Assembly: GCA_958510825.1 (NCBI GenBank)
Contig: OY294046.1
Location: 9,960,847-10,024,846 of the forward strand
Direction of reading: 5' to 3'
DNA from: Brachypterus glaber
Lineage: Eukaryota; Arthropoda; Insecta; Coleoptera; Kateretidae
DNA length: 64,000 bases
A program made the position numbers and the translations under genes. Under the pieces are notes generated by a model. It saw only the letters and a program-made list of their open reading frames with translations. It ran no database searches and was not told the DNA's origin. Of this stretch, positions 48,079 to 60,100 are shown one piece after another. Position 1 is the stretch's first letter; each line of letters begins with the position of its first letter.

Positions 48079-48472
48079 GTATAGTTATTTTAAACCTTCC
48101 CGCTTGTAAACAATCTCGAAATTACCATAGCAACGTAAGATACGCATGCGTCGTAAGCGAAATGACTAGGCCCAATTTACACAACCGTAAAACGTTGACG
48201 TGCCATTAACGGGAACAAAACAATGGTTTATTCCTCTAAATTATTGGAATAAAAGTGATTTTATAAGCAAATTTTGTTTCTACAGGAATACAAAAGTGTT
48301 TTTAGCAACAGTAACATCAATTCTCTTTTTTTACACCAAAAAATCATAAAAACAAAGTAAGTAAACAAAAATTATAAATTTTGATTATGTTGACATTCAA
48401 AACAAGCCAGATGCTTCAGTGTAAATCGGACTTTGTGGAGTATTTAGCGGCAAATTTAAAATAACTATACCT
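48079..48472. mobile_element. ~400-bp TIR element, GTATAGTTATTTTAAA ends
   Basis: GTATAGTTATTTTAAA at the left and its exact inverted copy at the right. The interior is non-coding and includes CGCATGCGTCGTAAGCG. Confidence 0.75.
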
Positions 48473-49569
48473 TAAAAAAATAAACTTTAATAGGTTTCCT
48501 CCTTTTATAGAAATTGAATAAACTTCTGCTCCCTAGCTCAATCTCAGGCAAGTAGAATCACATTTTAAAAATTCACGATAATGCCTCAAGGAGAGCAGCA
48601 TTACAGTACGTCGGCCAAAAGTTTCCATTTCCTGAAGAGAGCAGCCAGTTAAAAATCTAACCAGAGTAATCGAAAAGCCTTATTGAAAAACACTTTTTTG
48701 TAGGCAGTTTTTGTTGTCCTTTATTTCAAAAGTTTTCCAAACCCGTAGATTTCAATATCAACTTCAAATTTAAATCAAAACAAAGTAATTATTAATTATA
48801 ATTATATTAGAAATTAAATATTAAAAAAAATCTTGTATATTTTATAGAGGGTAAAGTTTACTCTTTATTTCTGACAATAGAGGTCAAAAAGTAGCTTGCA
48901 CTCTGTGGTACTAAAAACTTAATTGTGCAATACACCTGTTTGAAATTTGAAGTTGATACCTCATTCCATGTAAAAGTTGGAAATTTTTTGAGTGAATATA
49001 ATTTTGACACCAAAATCAATAGAAAATCATTTTATAGAAAAATTTTCTTTCTGAAAAAGCAAGTGCAGAATTACAAGTTCATTTTAAATATAACCTCACA
49101 CCTAGCCCTATGATTAAAATAAAATCATCAACTCAACGTTCTTTTTATATGGTTCAGGGGTACCCTGTTTTTTACAGAAACAAAAATGATTTGCAAAAGG
49201 GCTCACTTTTTAATTATTAGAATTTCTATTGTTTAAGTTTATTTCGTTTTTGAGTTATCTTTAAAGCTTTATTTAAAGAAAAATCATATTTTGAATCAAG
49301 TAAGTTTTAAAAATTATTGAAATTTTTACATTTTTCTCGGGTTTTCACATTTCTCGACATAACTCAAAGTGTTAAAACTTTAATACAATTTTATAAAATA
49401 ACGATAGATTATTTTTTTTATTCGCAAGATTATTTTTATTAATAACACAGACCTGCGAAATAAAGGTAATTAAAAGTTGGATTCTCAAAACTAATTCTTA
49501 CAGTTTTCGGTATGCTAATTTCGAAAATCATTCCATTTTTTTCAACTACCTCAGGATTTTTTGCAATTT

Positions 49570-49680
49570 GTGATTAGTAGTAATTATATACCAAGGTAAA
49601 GAAGACTTTTTTATAGCCGAGCCGAGGCTTTAATAGTCTTCTCTACCGTGGTTTATATATTATTACTTTCACTAGTAGAT
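49570..49680. repeat. Hairpin MITE, ~45-bp arms
   Basis: Arms TAGTAATTATATACCAAGGT and (inverted right arm) TAATAATATATAAACCACGG, continuing AAGAAGACT/AGTCTTCT, around GCCGAGCCGAGGC. Confidence 0.8.
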
Positions 49681-49982
49681 TTATCCTTATTATTTAACAT
49701 ATTTATCAAGAATAAACTAAAATGTTTGCTGGATCTTAATTAACCGCGCAAAAACAAGTAGCCTTTGAAATCGCCATTTCTGAAAACAAATGAATAAATT
49801 GATTTATTCACTGAAAGTTGATATTTTTAAAATGTGTAAAAGCATCAGTAAGTTGATTATTTACTGAATAATATGTTATACTCCATTATAATTAATTCAT
49901 TTATAATATTTGTCATGCTCATTTTTTTATCCAGTGGCAAAACATTGTTGCATTTTGTCCATTAAAAACATAGGCGTAACTA

Positions 49983-49996
49983 GGGGGGGGGGGGGG
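49983..49996. repeat. G14 homopolymer
   Basis: Fourteen consecutive G in otherwise AT-rich DNA. The length is prone to sequencing error. Confidence 0.85.
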
Positions 49997-51024
49997 CTTG
50001 GCTTTTGAAAGGAAATTCAAGTGGCAGATATCAATGGTTTATAAAATTTACTCCTACTAGGAGAGAAAAAATTATTATTGCTATAGGTGAAGAACATTGA
50101 TTTCAGAGTCTGAAAACATGATAAATAAATAGTTACTCAATCTATTGGCACCAGCTGTAGTTTAGTTGCTAAATAGAGTGAATTTAATTAAAACAAAAAC
50201 AAAAAAGGTACTAAATTAGCATTTATGATTAAAGTTTTCTTTTAGGAGTTTTAGTGCTTCTGCGTATGCTAATTCTAATATGACTTCATTTTATTTTCAT
50301 CATTTGAGTATTTTTTTTTCAAACTTGATTAAAAAATATATTAAAAACTTCTAAAGTTAGTTTAATTTTCATAAAATCCCGTTGTGATGGAAAAAAATGG
50401 AATTCAGCATACTCAAAAGTACTAAAACTTATTATTGAGTCACTCACTAAAGAAACCTGTTTTAACCAATACAAATGTGTTAATCTAGTAGTTTTTGAAA
50501 AAAATCTTGACGTGATAAAAAAAATAATTGCGATTTTCGGAATGAGCATATCAAAGGCCATAAGAATCAGTTTTTAGATTCCAAACAACTTTTTTATCAC
50601 AGGCCTGTGTAAACAGAGCCGTCTTTGAATCATTATCCCAAATGCGCGGAGGTGACATATTTTAAATTAAATTTATTCAAGGCTAGGGTGACCCTTTAGT
50701 TAAGTTTTAACACTTAAAACAATAATAATTAGAAACTAGAGGTAACACCTAGCGGGTGTAATAATAATAATAATACAAAAATATTATGTAAAAAATACAA
50801 AAAGAGAAATTTTCTGTCTATTTTCAAATTTCGTATATGTACTATGTACCCTATATTTTATTTACTTAATAAATTATTTGTGTGAAAAATGGTCAATTTT
50901 TTTAGTGATTCCTTCTTGAAATGGTGGGCTCTTGGTAGAAACAAACATACTAGTCGACGTTTCTATTAATTCGCAATAAAAGATGATTTTAACCTGGGTA
51001 ATATGTGGTACTTATTACCTAGGC
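49997..51024. other. Intergenic, nothing resolved
   Basis: AT-rich. Short AAT repeats near 50760. No gene seen. Confidence 0.4.
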
Positions 51025-51485
51025 TTATAATCCAACGAACTAACAACTCTTCTCTCTAGACTACGCATACCGTTAATATAAAGTATCGCCAACATCTCGG
51101 TTTGTTTGTAAACAGATAGTAGGTATATTAGAAATATATCCAGGTAGATTTCACCTTCCCGCTTCTGGTCACCACCCACCGCTATGGCGGTTTGTTAACA
51201 AATATGTTATACTTCACCTCCTCGCAACCTCACCGCAATAGTGGTTTGTTTACAATTGGCTTTGTATATGTTTATAAAACAAATCAACATTAATGCCATA
51301 TCTATGTATATATGATCTAATTCAGGCCTGAACAATAACAATTACCAGTAACTGTTATTGTTGTCTGTTAGAACAAAGCTGTGCGAGTAAGACAGACGAA
51401 TGTATATGTTGGCTACGTTTCTGTCAGTTTTTACAAATGAAATTCCTATTCTAGATAGAAGAGTTATTAGTTCGTTGTTATAATC
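51025..51485. mobile_element. hAT-type MITE copy 2 with 8-bp target duplication
   Basis: Element 51033-51477, ends CAACGAACTAACAACTC and inverted copy, flanked on both sides by TTATAATC (51025-51032, 51478-51485). It is about 190 bp longer than copies 1 and 3 because of extra internal sequence at about 51120-51330. Confidence 0.95.
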
Positions 51486-52059
51486 TCGGGAGTCGTGAGA
51501 CCCCAGGAAACCAAAAGACGTCTTTTTGACGTCAATTATTGGGCACTAACTGACCTACATGACGTCATATTATGAAACCTTGCTGTCGTCCCACTGAGGT
51601 TTACAAGTCACAGCCCAGGGATGTAACATTAATGACGTTATAATAACGTCAGACATATGACGTTAGAATAACGTGCTCAACATTTTATATCTCAAATTAA
51701 TAGTTATTTATGGTATGAAAGAGAAAACTAGGGTTTTTTCCCACAAGAAAATTAACCCACAAGGCTGGAGGCGGATTTCATATAAAATTTCTTGCCATTA
51801 CTCCCTCCACATATCTGCTCTTGTCCAGTGAAAGAAATCTTCCACAGGCATAAAAAATCCATACTAATCCGATAATGTACATCAAATTAGCAGGTTAACT
51901 ATAGTCGCTATAGCAGCTGAACAGTACTGTTTAGTATACATAGTACCAGAAAAGACTTTAGGAATCATCATCAATAGTTTGTTTGGGTCTTTAAGAGACA
52001 GGCGCAGCCTATGGCTCATTTATCTAAAAAAATACTTGATCTGAATTGAAAGTTGGGGC

Positions 52060-52255
52060 AGTGAGTCTATGCTCACTGATGCGAGTTGCATCTGTCATAA
52101 TTTAGGGGGGAGTGAGTCTCTGTTCACTGATGCGAGTAGCATCTGTCATAATTCGGCGCTGGGGAGTGGGTGGGAGGGGGATGGGATAGGGAGAGGAGGG
52201 ATGTGCGGGAGGAGTGAGACTAGCTCACTGATGCTGGGAATGCATCTGTCCTGTA
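52060..52255. repeat. Degenerate ~48-bp repeat, three copies
   Basis: GTGAGTCT-TG-TCACTGATGCGAG followed by GCATCTGTCATAATT starts near 52061 and 52109, with a weaker copy near 52212. It lies in the 3' non-coding part of the minus-strand non-LTR remnant. Confidence 0.8.
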
Positions 52256-52268
52256 TTAGTGGGTACCA

Positions 52269-52866
52269 TTACTGGTTGAGGACGTTTTTGATCTTTTTGT
52301 AAGTGTTGTGTATTTCGTGATCGTAATCTAGAAAGTTTGAAATGAGGGGGTTTGGGTGATCTAAATTGTCTTGTATAAAAGACGTGCTGTAGCGGATGAT
52401 TTCCGTTTTTAGGAGGGGCATTTCGAGATCTCTGTGTATCTGGTTGTTCCTCATGAACCAGGGGGCATCGAGGCATATTCTGAGTGCCTTGTTTTGGAAG
52501 GCCTGAAATTTTGCTGAGAGCGCTTTGTTAAGGGTGATTTTGTTTCAGGCTGGGGCTCCGTAGAGAAGTACCGGCTTTAGGGTTTGGTTGTAAAGAAGAA
52601 GTTTGTTTTTAATGGACTCTTTCTACCTATTAAGGAGTAGAGTTTGGAGAGGCGGCAGTTTGCTATTTGGAGGGTGTTTTTGACGTGCTGATCCCACGTC
52701 AGGTTTTTGGAGATTGTAATGCCGAGGTATTTGGCATGGTTTTCCCAGTTAATGGGTTGGCCATTTATCTGAATGGGTTGAGGTGGGCCTCTTCTAATCC
52801 TGGAGATTAGAATGCCTTTGGTTTTATTGGCGTTTACTTTGATTTTCCATTTGGAGACTTTAGGAA
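52269..52866 (-). pseudogene. Decayed non-LTR retrotransposon, reverse transcriptase 3' part
   Basis: Minus-strand translation in shifting frames gives KVSKWKIKVNANKTKGILIS, YLGITISKNLTWDQHVK and, in the last 61 codons (52454-52269), APWFMRNNQIHRDLEMPLLK followed by a stop. These are the end of a jockey-like reverse transcriptase (thumb and C-terminus). At least one frame break near 52500-52620 shows it is dead. It is a different, older family from 19198-20004. Confidence 0.85.
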
Positions 52867-53690
52867 GTCATCAATATATAGAATTTAAAACCTTTTCTGG
52901 TGGTAGAAAATAATATGTGGCGCCACCTATAGCCTCAGCATTAAATTGACGTCCCGCGACGTACAATTTTAATTAAGTCAAGATTTGACCAAAAACTAAC
53001 GTCTTGTCGCCGTCTGATATGTTACATACGGTATGTATGACGTCGCAAATATGACCTAAAACTGACGTCGGTAGTACGTCGGGGCCTTTTCTGGTTTCCT
53101 GGAAACTTATGTAGTTGTCGCTGCTGAAAAAAAAACAAACCAATACTTTTAAAAATAAGTATGGAAAAAATATATTTATTTAAAATTATATACAGTTTTT
53201 ATCTACAAACAACAAAATTGCTTTACAAAGAAACAAAAAATTATTTTGAATTCTAACGTCGCATATTAAAATCAAATTTGAAAACTTAAAATGTATCTTC
53301 AAGTCCGTGGCGACGGGTTTTAAAATGTTGTTTTTTTTATTGTTTTTACAATAGCCCTAAAGAATCTTTACAATTCTTAAAATAAAATGATTGAAAGAAA
53401 ATGGGTTTTAAAATTTTTAGGTTAATTAAACATTGCCTAAATTTTCTGTACTAAACACAAACATCGAATGACCCTAGGTCACATGGCCCTTGCAATAAAA
53501 AAAGAACCGACAGTTTTGGCTATTTTAAGCCCCTTTATCGTAATTAAAAACAAATAAAGCTGATTCAGGCATAATTGCAGGACAGCTTATAAGCTGTTTC
53601 GTCTTTTTAATTAGCCAAAAACATTGGGGCTTCTCACCTAGCCAAAAAAAAGGACAGAATGAATTAGTTTAGTTAGTGATAATTATACCT
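52867..53690. other. Intergenic with GACGTC-rich tract
   Basis: 52945-53085 is rich in GACGTC and ACGTC words. 53540-53698 has an inverted pair CTGATTCAGGCATAATT and AATTATACCTGAATCAG, the second of which was the target for hAT MITE copy 3. Confidence 0.5.
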
Positions 53691-53960
53691 GAATCAGCCA
53701 ACGAACTAACAACTCTTCTCTCTAGAATACGCATACCGTTAATATAAAGTATCGCCAACATCTCCGTTTGTTTTTAAACAAATAGTAGTTATATTCAGGC
53801 CTGAACAATAACAATTACCAGTAACTGTTATTGTTGTCTCTGTTAGAACAAAGCTGTACGAGTAAGACAGACAAATGTATATGTTGACTACGTTTTTTTC
53901 AGTTTTTACAAATGAAATGCCTATTCTAGAGAGAAAAGTTATTAGTTCGATGGAATCAGC
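53691..53960. mobile_element. hAT-type MITE copy 3 with 8-bp target duplication
   Basis: Element 53699-53952, begins CAACGAACTAACAACTC and ends in the inverted copy with one substitution, flanked on both sides by GAATCAGC (53691-53698, 53953-53960). Confidence 0.95.
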
Positions 53961-53981
53961 CTATGTTTAATTACACTAAGT

Positions 53982-54037
53982 CTTAATGTAGTATCCCATG
54001 GGATACTGGAAGTAGACTGCAGTCTACTTAACATTAA
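53982..54037. repeat. Palindrome cluster beyond MLX 3' end
   Basis: GTATCCCATGGGATAC (53991-54006) and AGTAGACTGCAGTCTACT (54011-54028) are both perfect palindromes, bracketed by TTAATGT and ACATTAA. Confidence 0.92.
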
Positions 54038-54091
54038 TTAAAGATTGATTTTCTACAAAAATTAAAAACGGGAATACTATACTTCCCCGCA

Positions 54092-54097
54092 TTTATT
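54092..54097 (-). promoter_or_regulatory. Candidate MLX poly(A) signal
   Basis: AATAAA on the minus strand, 15 bp past the MLX stop codon. Confidence 0.65.
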
Positions 54098-54112
54098 CTC
54101 CATGATTTTTTG

Positions 54113-57100
54113 TTACTGGCCTCGCATCTGTACGTTGTGCCTTCTCAGGACCTGGAAGACCGTATCTTTAAGTGTTTGGGGCTTGCAGTACTCCTCCAGC
54201 CATGTAAACACTCCGGCAGAGAGTTCGGTGAAGTTATTTACAGAAACGCCGCTAAATGTTAGAAATAGTTGCTCCATAATTGCCTGGAACTAAAATATAT
54301 GTTTTTATTCGACTGTATACAGGAGCTTTCCGAAGGGGGGTCACGTCCCTTCGCGAAATGACACAGGAGTCTACGTTTTTCTTTGGTAATCAAAATGTTA
54401 TAAGATTTTTTTTGCTCATTAATAGTATATTGTAATCCTAGATGGGAAAGTGTTTGCTTTCTGGGTCGATAGAAGATCTCGCCTGTCGAGCCTGGCCACT
54501 TAATGAGACCCAGAAAACCACATATCCGGCGTGGATTACATATAGTTTTTTATCCTACACAAAAAATAGTATAAAACAGTATACAATACTAGAGAGCCTT
54601 AATATTAAGGCATTATAATGTGAACATTTTTTTTTTGTAGTCGGCAAACCTCAGGCAAGTCGGCAAACCTTTATGTCAGTCGGCAACATTTTTTGGTAGT
54701 AAGTAAATCTTAGGCGAGTCGGAAACCTTTTATTTTTTTTTAGATGCGAGGAGCTTTTATTGTCATTAAAATTTCTGCCAGGGGAAAGCTTTTTTTGGAG
54801 GTGAAAAAATAATTTTGAAAGCAAATCTCAGGCGTGTTTGCAACAAAAAATTTTGGCAGTCTGAATATCTTACCTTCACAATACCACGACAAAAACCTCG
54901 AAACAACCCTTGTATGTAAAAACGCCAATTTTGTGTACATGTATAAACTTCTAGAATAGGTCAAGGTTAAGGTTATTCGTGCCTGTTTCTGATTGGCCGG
55001 TTCGAGTAAACGCGAGTATGCGCTTCTCCTTCTTTGTTTTGTGAGAGCCTTGGCAAACGCCGTTTCTACCAGTTTAGTATGCGAGCGGAACTAGGTCAAG
55101 CCGCACCACGTCGGTATGCGGTTTCCGCTAAATCGTCGGTTATTCACTATACTCAATTTTGTACCATAAAATATGGTTTTTATACTAATAATTATTTGTA
55201 TCCATTAAATTAGTGGAATTAAAGTAATGTGTAACAAACTGAACCAGTGTTTTAATTAATATAACTATAATACAAAAGATATTCGACGCGTGTAGCAACA
55301 TAGCAGAACCCCATCCCAAATACAACGGGAGGTTCTCAATATTTTCCATGGTCGACTTCGAGCCGAATCAGCAAAATTTAACGGTCCTTCAAAAGCTAGT
55401 GATAATCAATAACAATCAAGTGAAAAACGATAATAAACAATGTAAAATCAGTGTGAAACCACGCCGGGACGCAGAGCAACGAAGAGTGCACCAATCAGCT
55501 GTTCCTACCGGAGATATGCAAGTTCAAACCTTTATTTTTTATTCCTATCCGTAAAAAATACTTTCTAGGATCAATAAGGTAAAATATTTTTATTATTTAT
55601 AGCTTATAAACAATTATTCATTTTTTAAGCGTTTTATGTGATGTTCTACGGAATATTACATTTTCTTTTATGCATTTTATTTGTATTGAATATTCAGCGG
55701 AATATTCTTTTAGGCAATCAGCGGATTGTCTACGAGTTTGTTTTTGGAACGGTTGGCGGATTGTTCCAGAACAAAAATAAAATAACTCTATAGTTATTTT
55801 AGTTTAGGCGTAATATTCAGCGGAATATTACAAACGATAATCAGCGGATTATCAAACATTTTTATTGAATATTCAGCGGAATATTCTTTTAGGCAATCAG
55901 CGGATTGTCTATGAGTTTGTTGTTGGAATAGTTGGCGGATTATTCCAGAACAAAAATAAAATAACTCTATAGTTATTTTAATTAAGGCGTATCAAATATT
56001 TGGTTTGAGACAGTCAGCGGATTGTTTCAATTCAAAAGTAAAAACAATACAGTTTTTAAAAAACATTTATATTTAATATTCAGCGGAATATTAAAATAGG
56101 CAATTAGCGGATTGTCTATGAGTTGTTGTTGAGATAATTAGCGGATTATTTCAGCACAAAATTATACATACATTATAACGTTCAATATTCAGAGGAATAT
56201 TGGAATATTCAGACAAATTGTTTTGTGCATGCAGTCAGCGGACTGACGCAATTCAATTAATACATTTTTTTATTTAAAAAAAAAAAAGACATTTTTATAA
56301 GTCTAATTTTCAGAGGAAAATTAGAAAGAAAAGCAGCGAAATTCAGCGAAGTTCAGCGAATTGTTTTGTGAATACAGTCGGCGGATTGTCTCAATTCAAT
56401 TAATACATTTTTTAAGTTTAATTTTTAGCGGAAAATTAAGCATCTATTATAAATAATCAGCGGGTTATTTTGCGAATTTGTTTTTGGAATGGTTAGCGAA
56501 TTGTTTCAATTCAAATAAAATAAGAATATTTTTTAAAGTTAAAGCATTTTTGTACCAAAATGGCGCAAGCAAATGTCAATTTAGAAGCGTTACTAAAACG
56601 TCGCGAAGCAATAAAGGGACATTTAAAAAGATTTAGGGGTTTTATTGACGAAGTAGGAGATGACGTCGATAAAATTAGCCAAATTCAAGAACGTCTGGAT
56701 GCGATTCTTAACATGCGATTTGAATTTGATGGCATACAGACAGATATAGAAATATTAAGCGATTTAGATGCGATTGCGCATGAGCAGGAAAGATCCGAGT
56801 TTGAAAACTATTATTTTAAATATGTATCCTTAGCGAAAAAATTAATTACGAGTAATATAAAAAATGAAGAGGCTTCGGCAAAAAGTAATGTCACTACGGT
56901 TATCACAGCGGGTGATACCAATAATTTAAATATTAAATTACCGAATATAAACCTACCGGAATTTACCGGACGATATGACCAGTGGTCGCAGTTCAAGGAC
57001 ACTTTCGAAAATTTAATTGACAAAAATAAATCTTTAAATAATATACAAAAGTTTTACTATCTACAGGCGGCTCTAAAAGGAAATGCTGCTCAAGTCATAC

Positions 57101-60100
57101 AGTCATTACAAATAAACAGTGAAAATTATAACTCAGCCTGGGAGTTATTAAACGAGCGTTTTGAAAATAAAAAAGCTATAACACATGCGCATATCAAAGC
57201 AATATTTGAAATACCAAACATAACTAGAGAATCACATTCAAATTTGAGAAACTTTTTAGACACTTTTAATAAGAATTACCGCGCCTTAGAAAATTTAGGG
57301 GAGAATGTGTCACAATGGGACACTATTCTAATTTATATCTTAAATTCAAAACTAGACAATTATACAAAAAAGGAATGGGAAAACTATGCCAAAGATATAA
57401 CTAATCCAAAAATAACCGATTTTAAAAAATATTTAGGACAGCGCTGCGCATTATTAGAAACAATAGATTGCAAATATCAAAATACTCAAGCAAATAATCA
57501 GTTTAGTGTACAACAGTCTACAGTACAAACAAAAAATAAAGTATTTATGACGTCAACAAAACAATACAGTTGTTATTATTGTAAAAATCCACATTCCATA
57601 TACGATTGTAAAAAATTCAATGATATGTCAATAAATAATCGATATACTGAAGTTAAAAAATTAAATTTATGCATGAATTGCTTAAGACCAAATCATAAAA
57701 CGCAAGAATGTCAATCACGCGGTTGTCAAATATGTTACAAAAAACACAATTCTCTTTTGCATTTTAATAATCAAGTTATTCAAAGAAATAATACACAAAA
57801 TCGAGAAAATATTTCAAGTACAAATACGAGTACAAATACATCAAATGAAAATAAAAATTCGAATAACACGTCAAGTGCCAATGCACAAGATACTTCTTCA
57901 AAAAATAGTCAACAATCTAATGTAGTTACATTAAATTGTAGTTTAAAAGATAAAACCGTTGTGATGCTATCTACAGCATCAGTTTTTATATATGACGCGA
58001 ATAATAAACCCGTACAATGCCGAGCGCTACTCGACAACGGATCGATGAGTAATTTAATTACAAATAAATTATTTAAAAAGTTAAATTTGACATCAAATAC
58101 TATAGATTTGCCAGTTGTTGGTATAAATCAAACTTTAACCCACATTAATAAGCGTACACAAACAAATATTCAATCAATGCATAATAATTTTAAAACTCAA
58201 TTATCATTTTTAGTAATAGATAATATAACAGACGCTTTACCACAATATTCTATGACAAAGTCAAGTTTTAATATACCAGAATCAGTTAATTTAGCAGATC
58301 CCAATTTTAATGTTTCTTCCGAAATAGACATTTTGTTAGGAGCAGGCATATTTTTTGACCTGTTATGCGTTGGTATGATAAAGCTTGGCAGAGGATTACC
58401 CTCCTTAATAAAAACAAAATTAGGTTGGATAGTTTCCGGTGAAATATCTAATTTTAAAAATCAGTCAAGACCACAATGCTTTTTTGTTCAAAATAATATT
58501 CAAGGTCAACTCGAAAAATTTTGGGAAGTAGAGGAAGTAAATACTAGAAGCTATTCCAATGAAGAATCCGAATGCGAAAAACATTTTGTTGATAACGTGT
58601 CACGCGATAAAAATGGTAATTTTTTAATAAAGCTACCTTTAAAAAATAATTATAAAGACTTAGGCGATTCTGAACAAACGGCAATTAAACAATTTAATTC
58701 TTTTGAAAACAGATTAAATAAAAACATTATTTTAAAAGACGAATGTAATAAATTTATGGGCGAATATTTAAAACTTGGGCACATGAGCGAAATACCCAAG
58801 GACGAATATGATTTAGATTCAATTAAATTCTACTTACCGTACCATTGTATAGAAAAGGATAGTATTACGACTAAGGTAAGATGTGTTTTTAATGCATCAA
58901 TGAAGAGTAGTTCGGGAATATCATTTTTTATTTATATCATTAAACGACTGTCTCATGGTGGGTCCATGTATACAGGATGATTTATTTACAATTTTAATCA
59001 GGTTTAGGAAACACGACATTGTTATAACAGGCGACATTGAGAAAATGTACAGACAAATTAATATACATAACTCAGACCGCGATTTACAACGAATTGTTTA
59101 TCGGGCAGATCCAAATTTAGAGTTAAAACATTTTCGACTAAATACATTAACATACGGTACGGCACCTGCATCTTTTATTGCGACAAGATGTTTAGCGAAA
59201 TTAGCAGAGGAAAATGACAAATGGCCTAAAGGTCCATGTAATCAAACTATTAATGAGGAATTTTTAGAAATTAAGCCAAAAAGCTTAAATTTATTTGTTA
59301 AACCGGACATAGATAATTTAATTAATAGATATTCTAGCCTAACTAAGTTACAAAGGGTAACTGCATATTGTTTAAGATTCATACATAATACAAAGGTGGT
59401 GAAAGAAACTAGAATAACTGGTAAATTACAAAATTCAGAGTTAATACAAAGTTTAAATGTTTTAATTAAAATAGTTCAAAAAACCGAATTCCATAATGAA
59501 TTTATGGCATTATCTAAATCAAAATCTGTTGATTTAAATAGTAAACTTAACTCTTTAAATCCTTTTTTGGATGAGAATAAAATAATACGGGTAGGAGGTA
59601 GACTTAAAAACACTTCTTTAAATTTTAATCATAAACATCCTGCTGTTCTTCCAGCACATAACCATTTTACTAGATTAATAGTTCTTTATGAACACGAGAA
59701 AAACTTACATGCAGGTATAAATGCCACCTTATCATTTGTAAGACAGAACTTTTGGCCTATAAATGGTAGAAGTACTGTCCGCGGAATAGTCAGAGGCTGT
59801 GTCCAATGTTTTAGGGCCCGACCTACAATAAAAAATCAAATAATGGTCGACTTGCCTAAATCGAGAGTAACGCCCACGCGACCTTTTTACGCTTGCGGCG
59901 CAGATTTTGCTGGTCCATATTTAATTAAGGACAGTAGTTTTCAAAATCGAAGATACATAAAGTCATACATATGTTTGTTCGTCTGTATGAGCACTAAGGC
60001 AGTCCATCTTGAGTTAGCAACAGGACTAACTACTGATTGCTTTATAAACGCATTCCAGAGATTCACATCCAGACGCGGAATTTGTGCTGAAATTAACACT

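Noticed and set aside
48575..48650. Short ATG frame with a less AT-rich codon pattern
   Set aside because: Only 23 codons with no splice partner or family match.
33196..54289. Functional cluster of FBXO28 and MLX as MYC-network neighbours
   Set aside because: Both families touch MYC biology in vertebrates, but convergent placement 14 kb apart in repeat-rich DNA gives no support for a shared unit.
58924..58980. Programmed frameshift between the two BEL pol frames
   Set aside because: A 16-nt insertion with a duplicated ATATCA explains the frame change; the shifted codons have no RT similarity.
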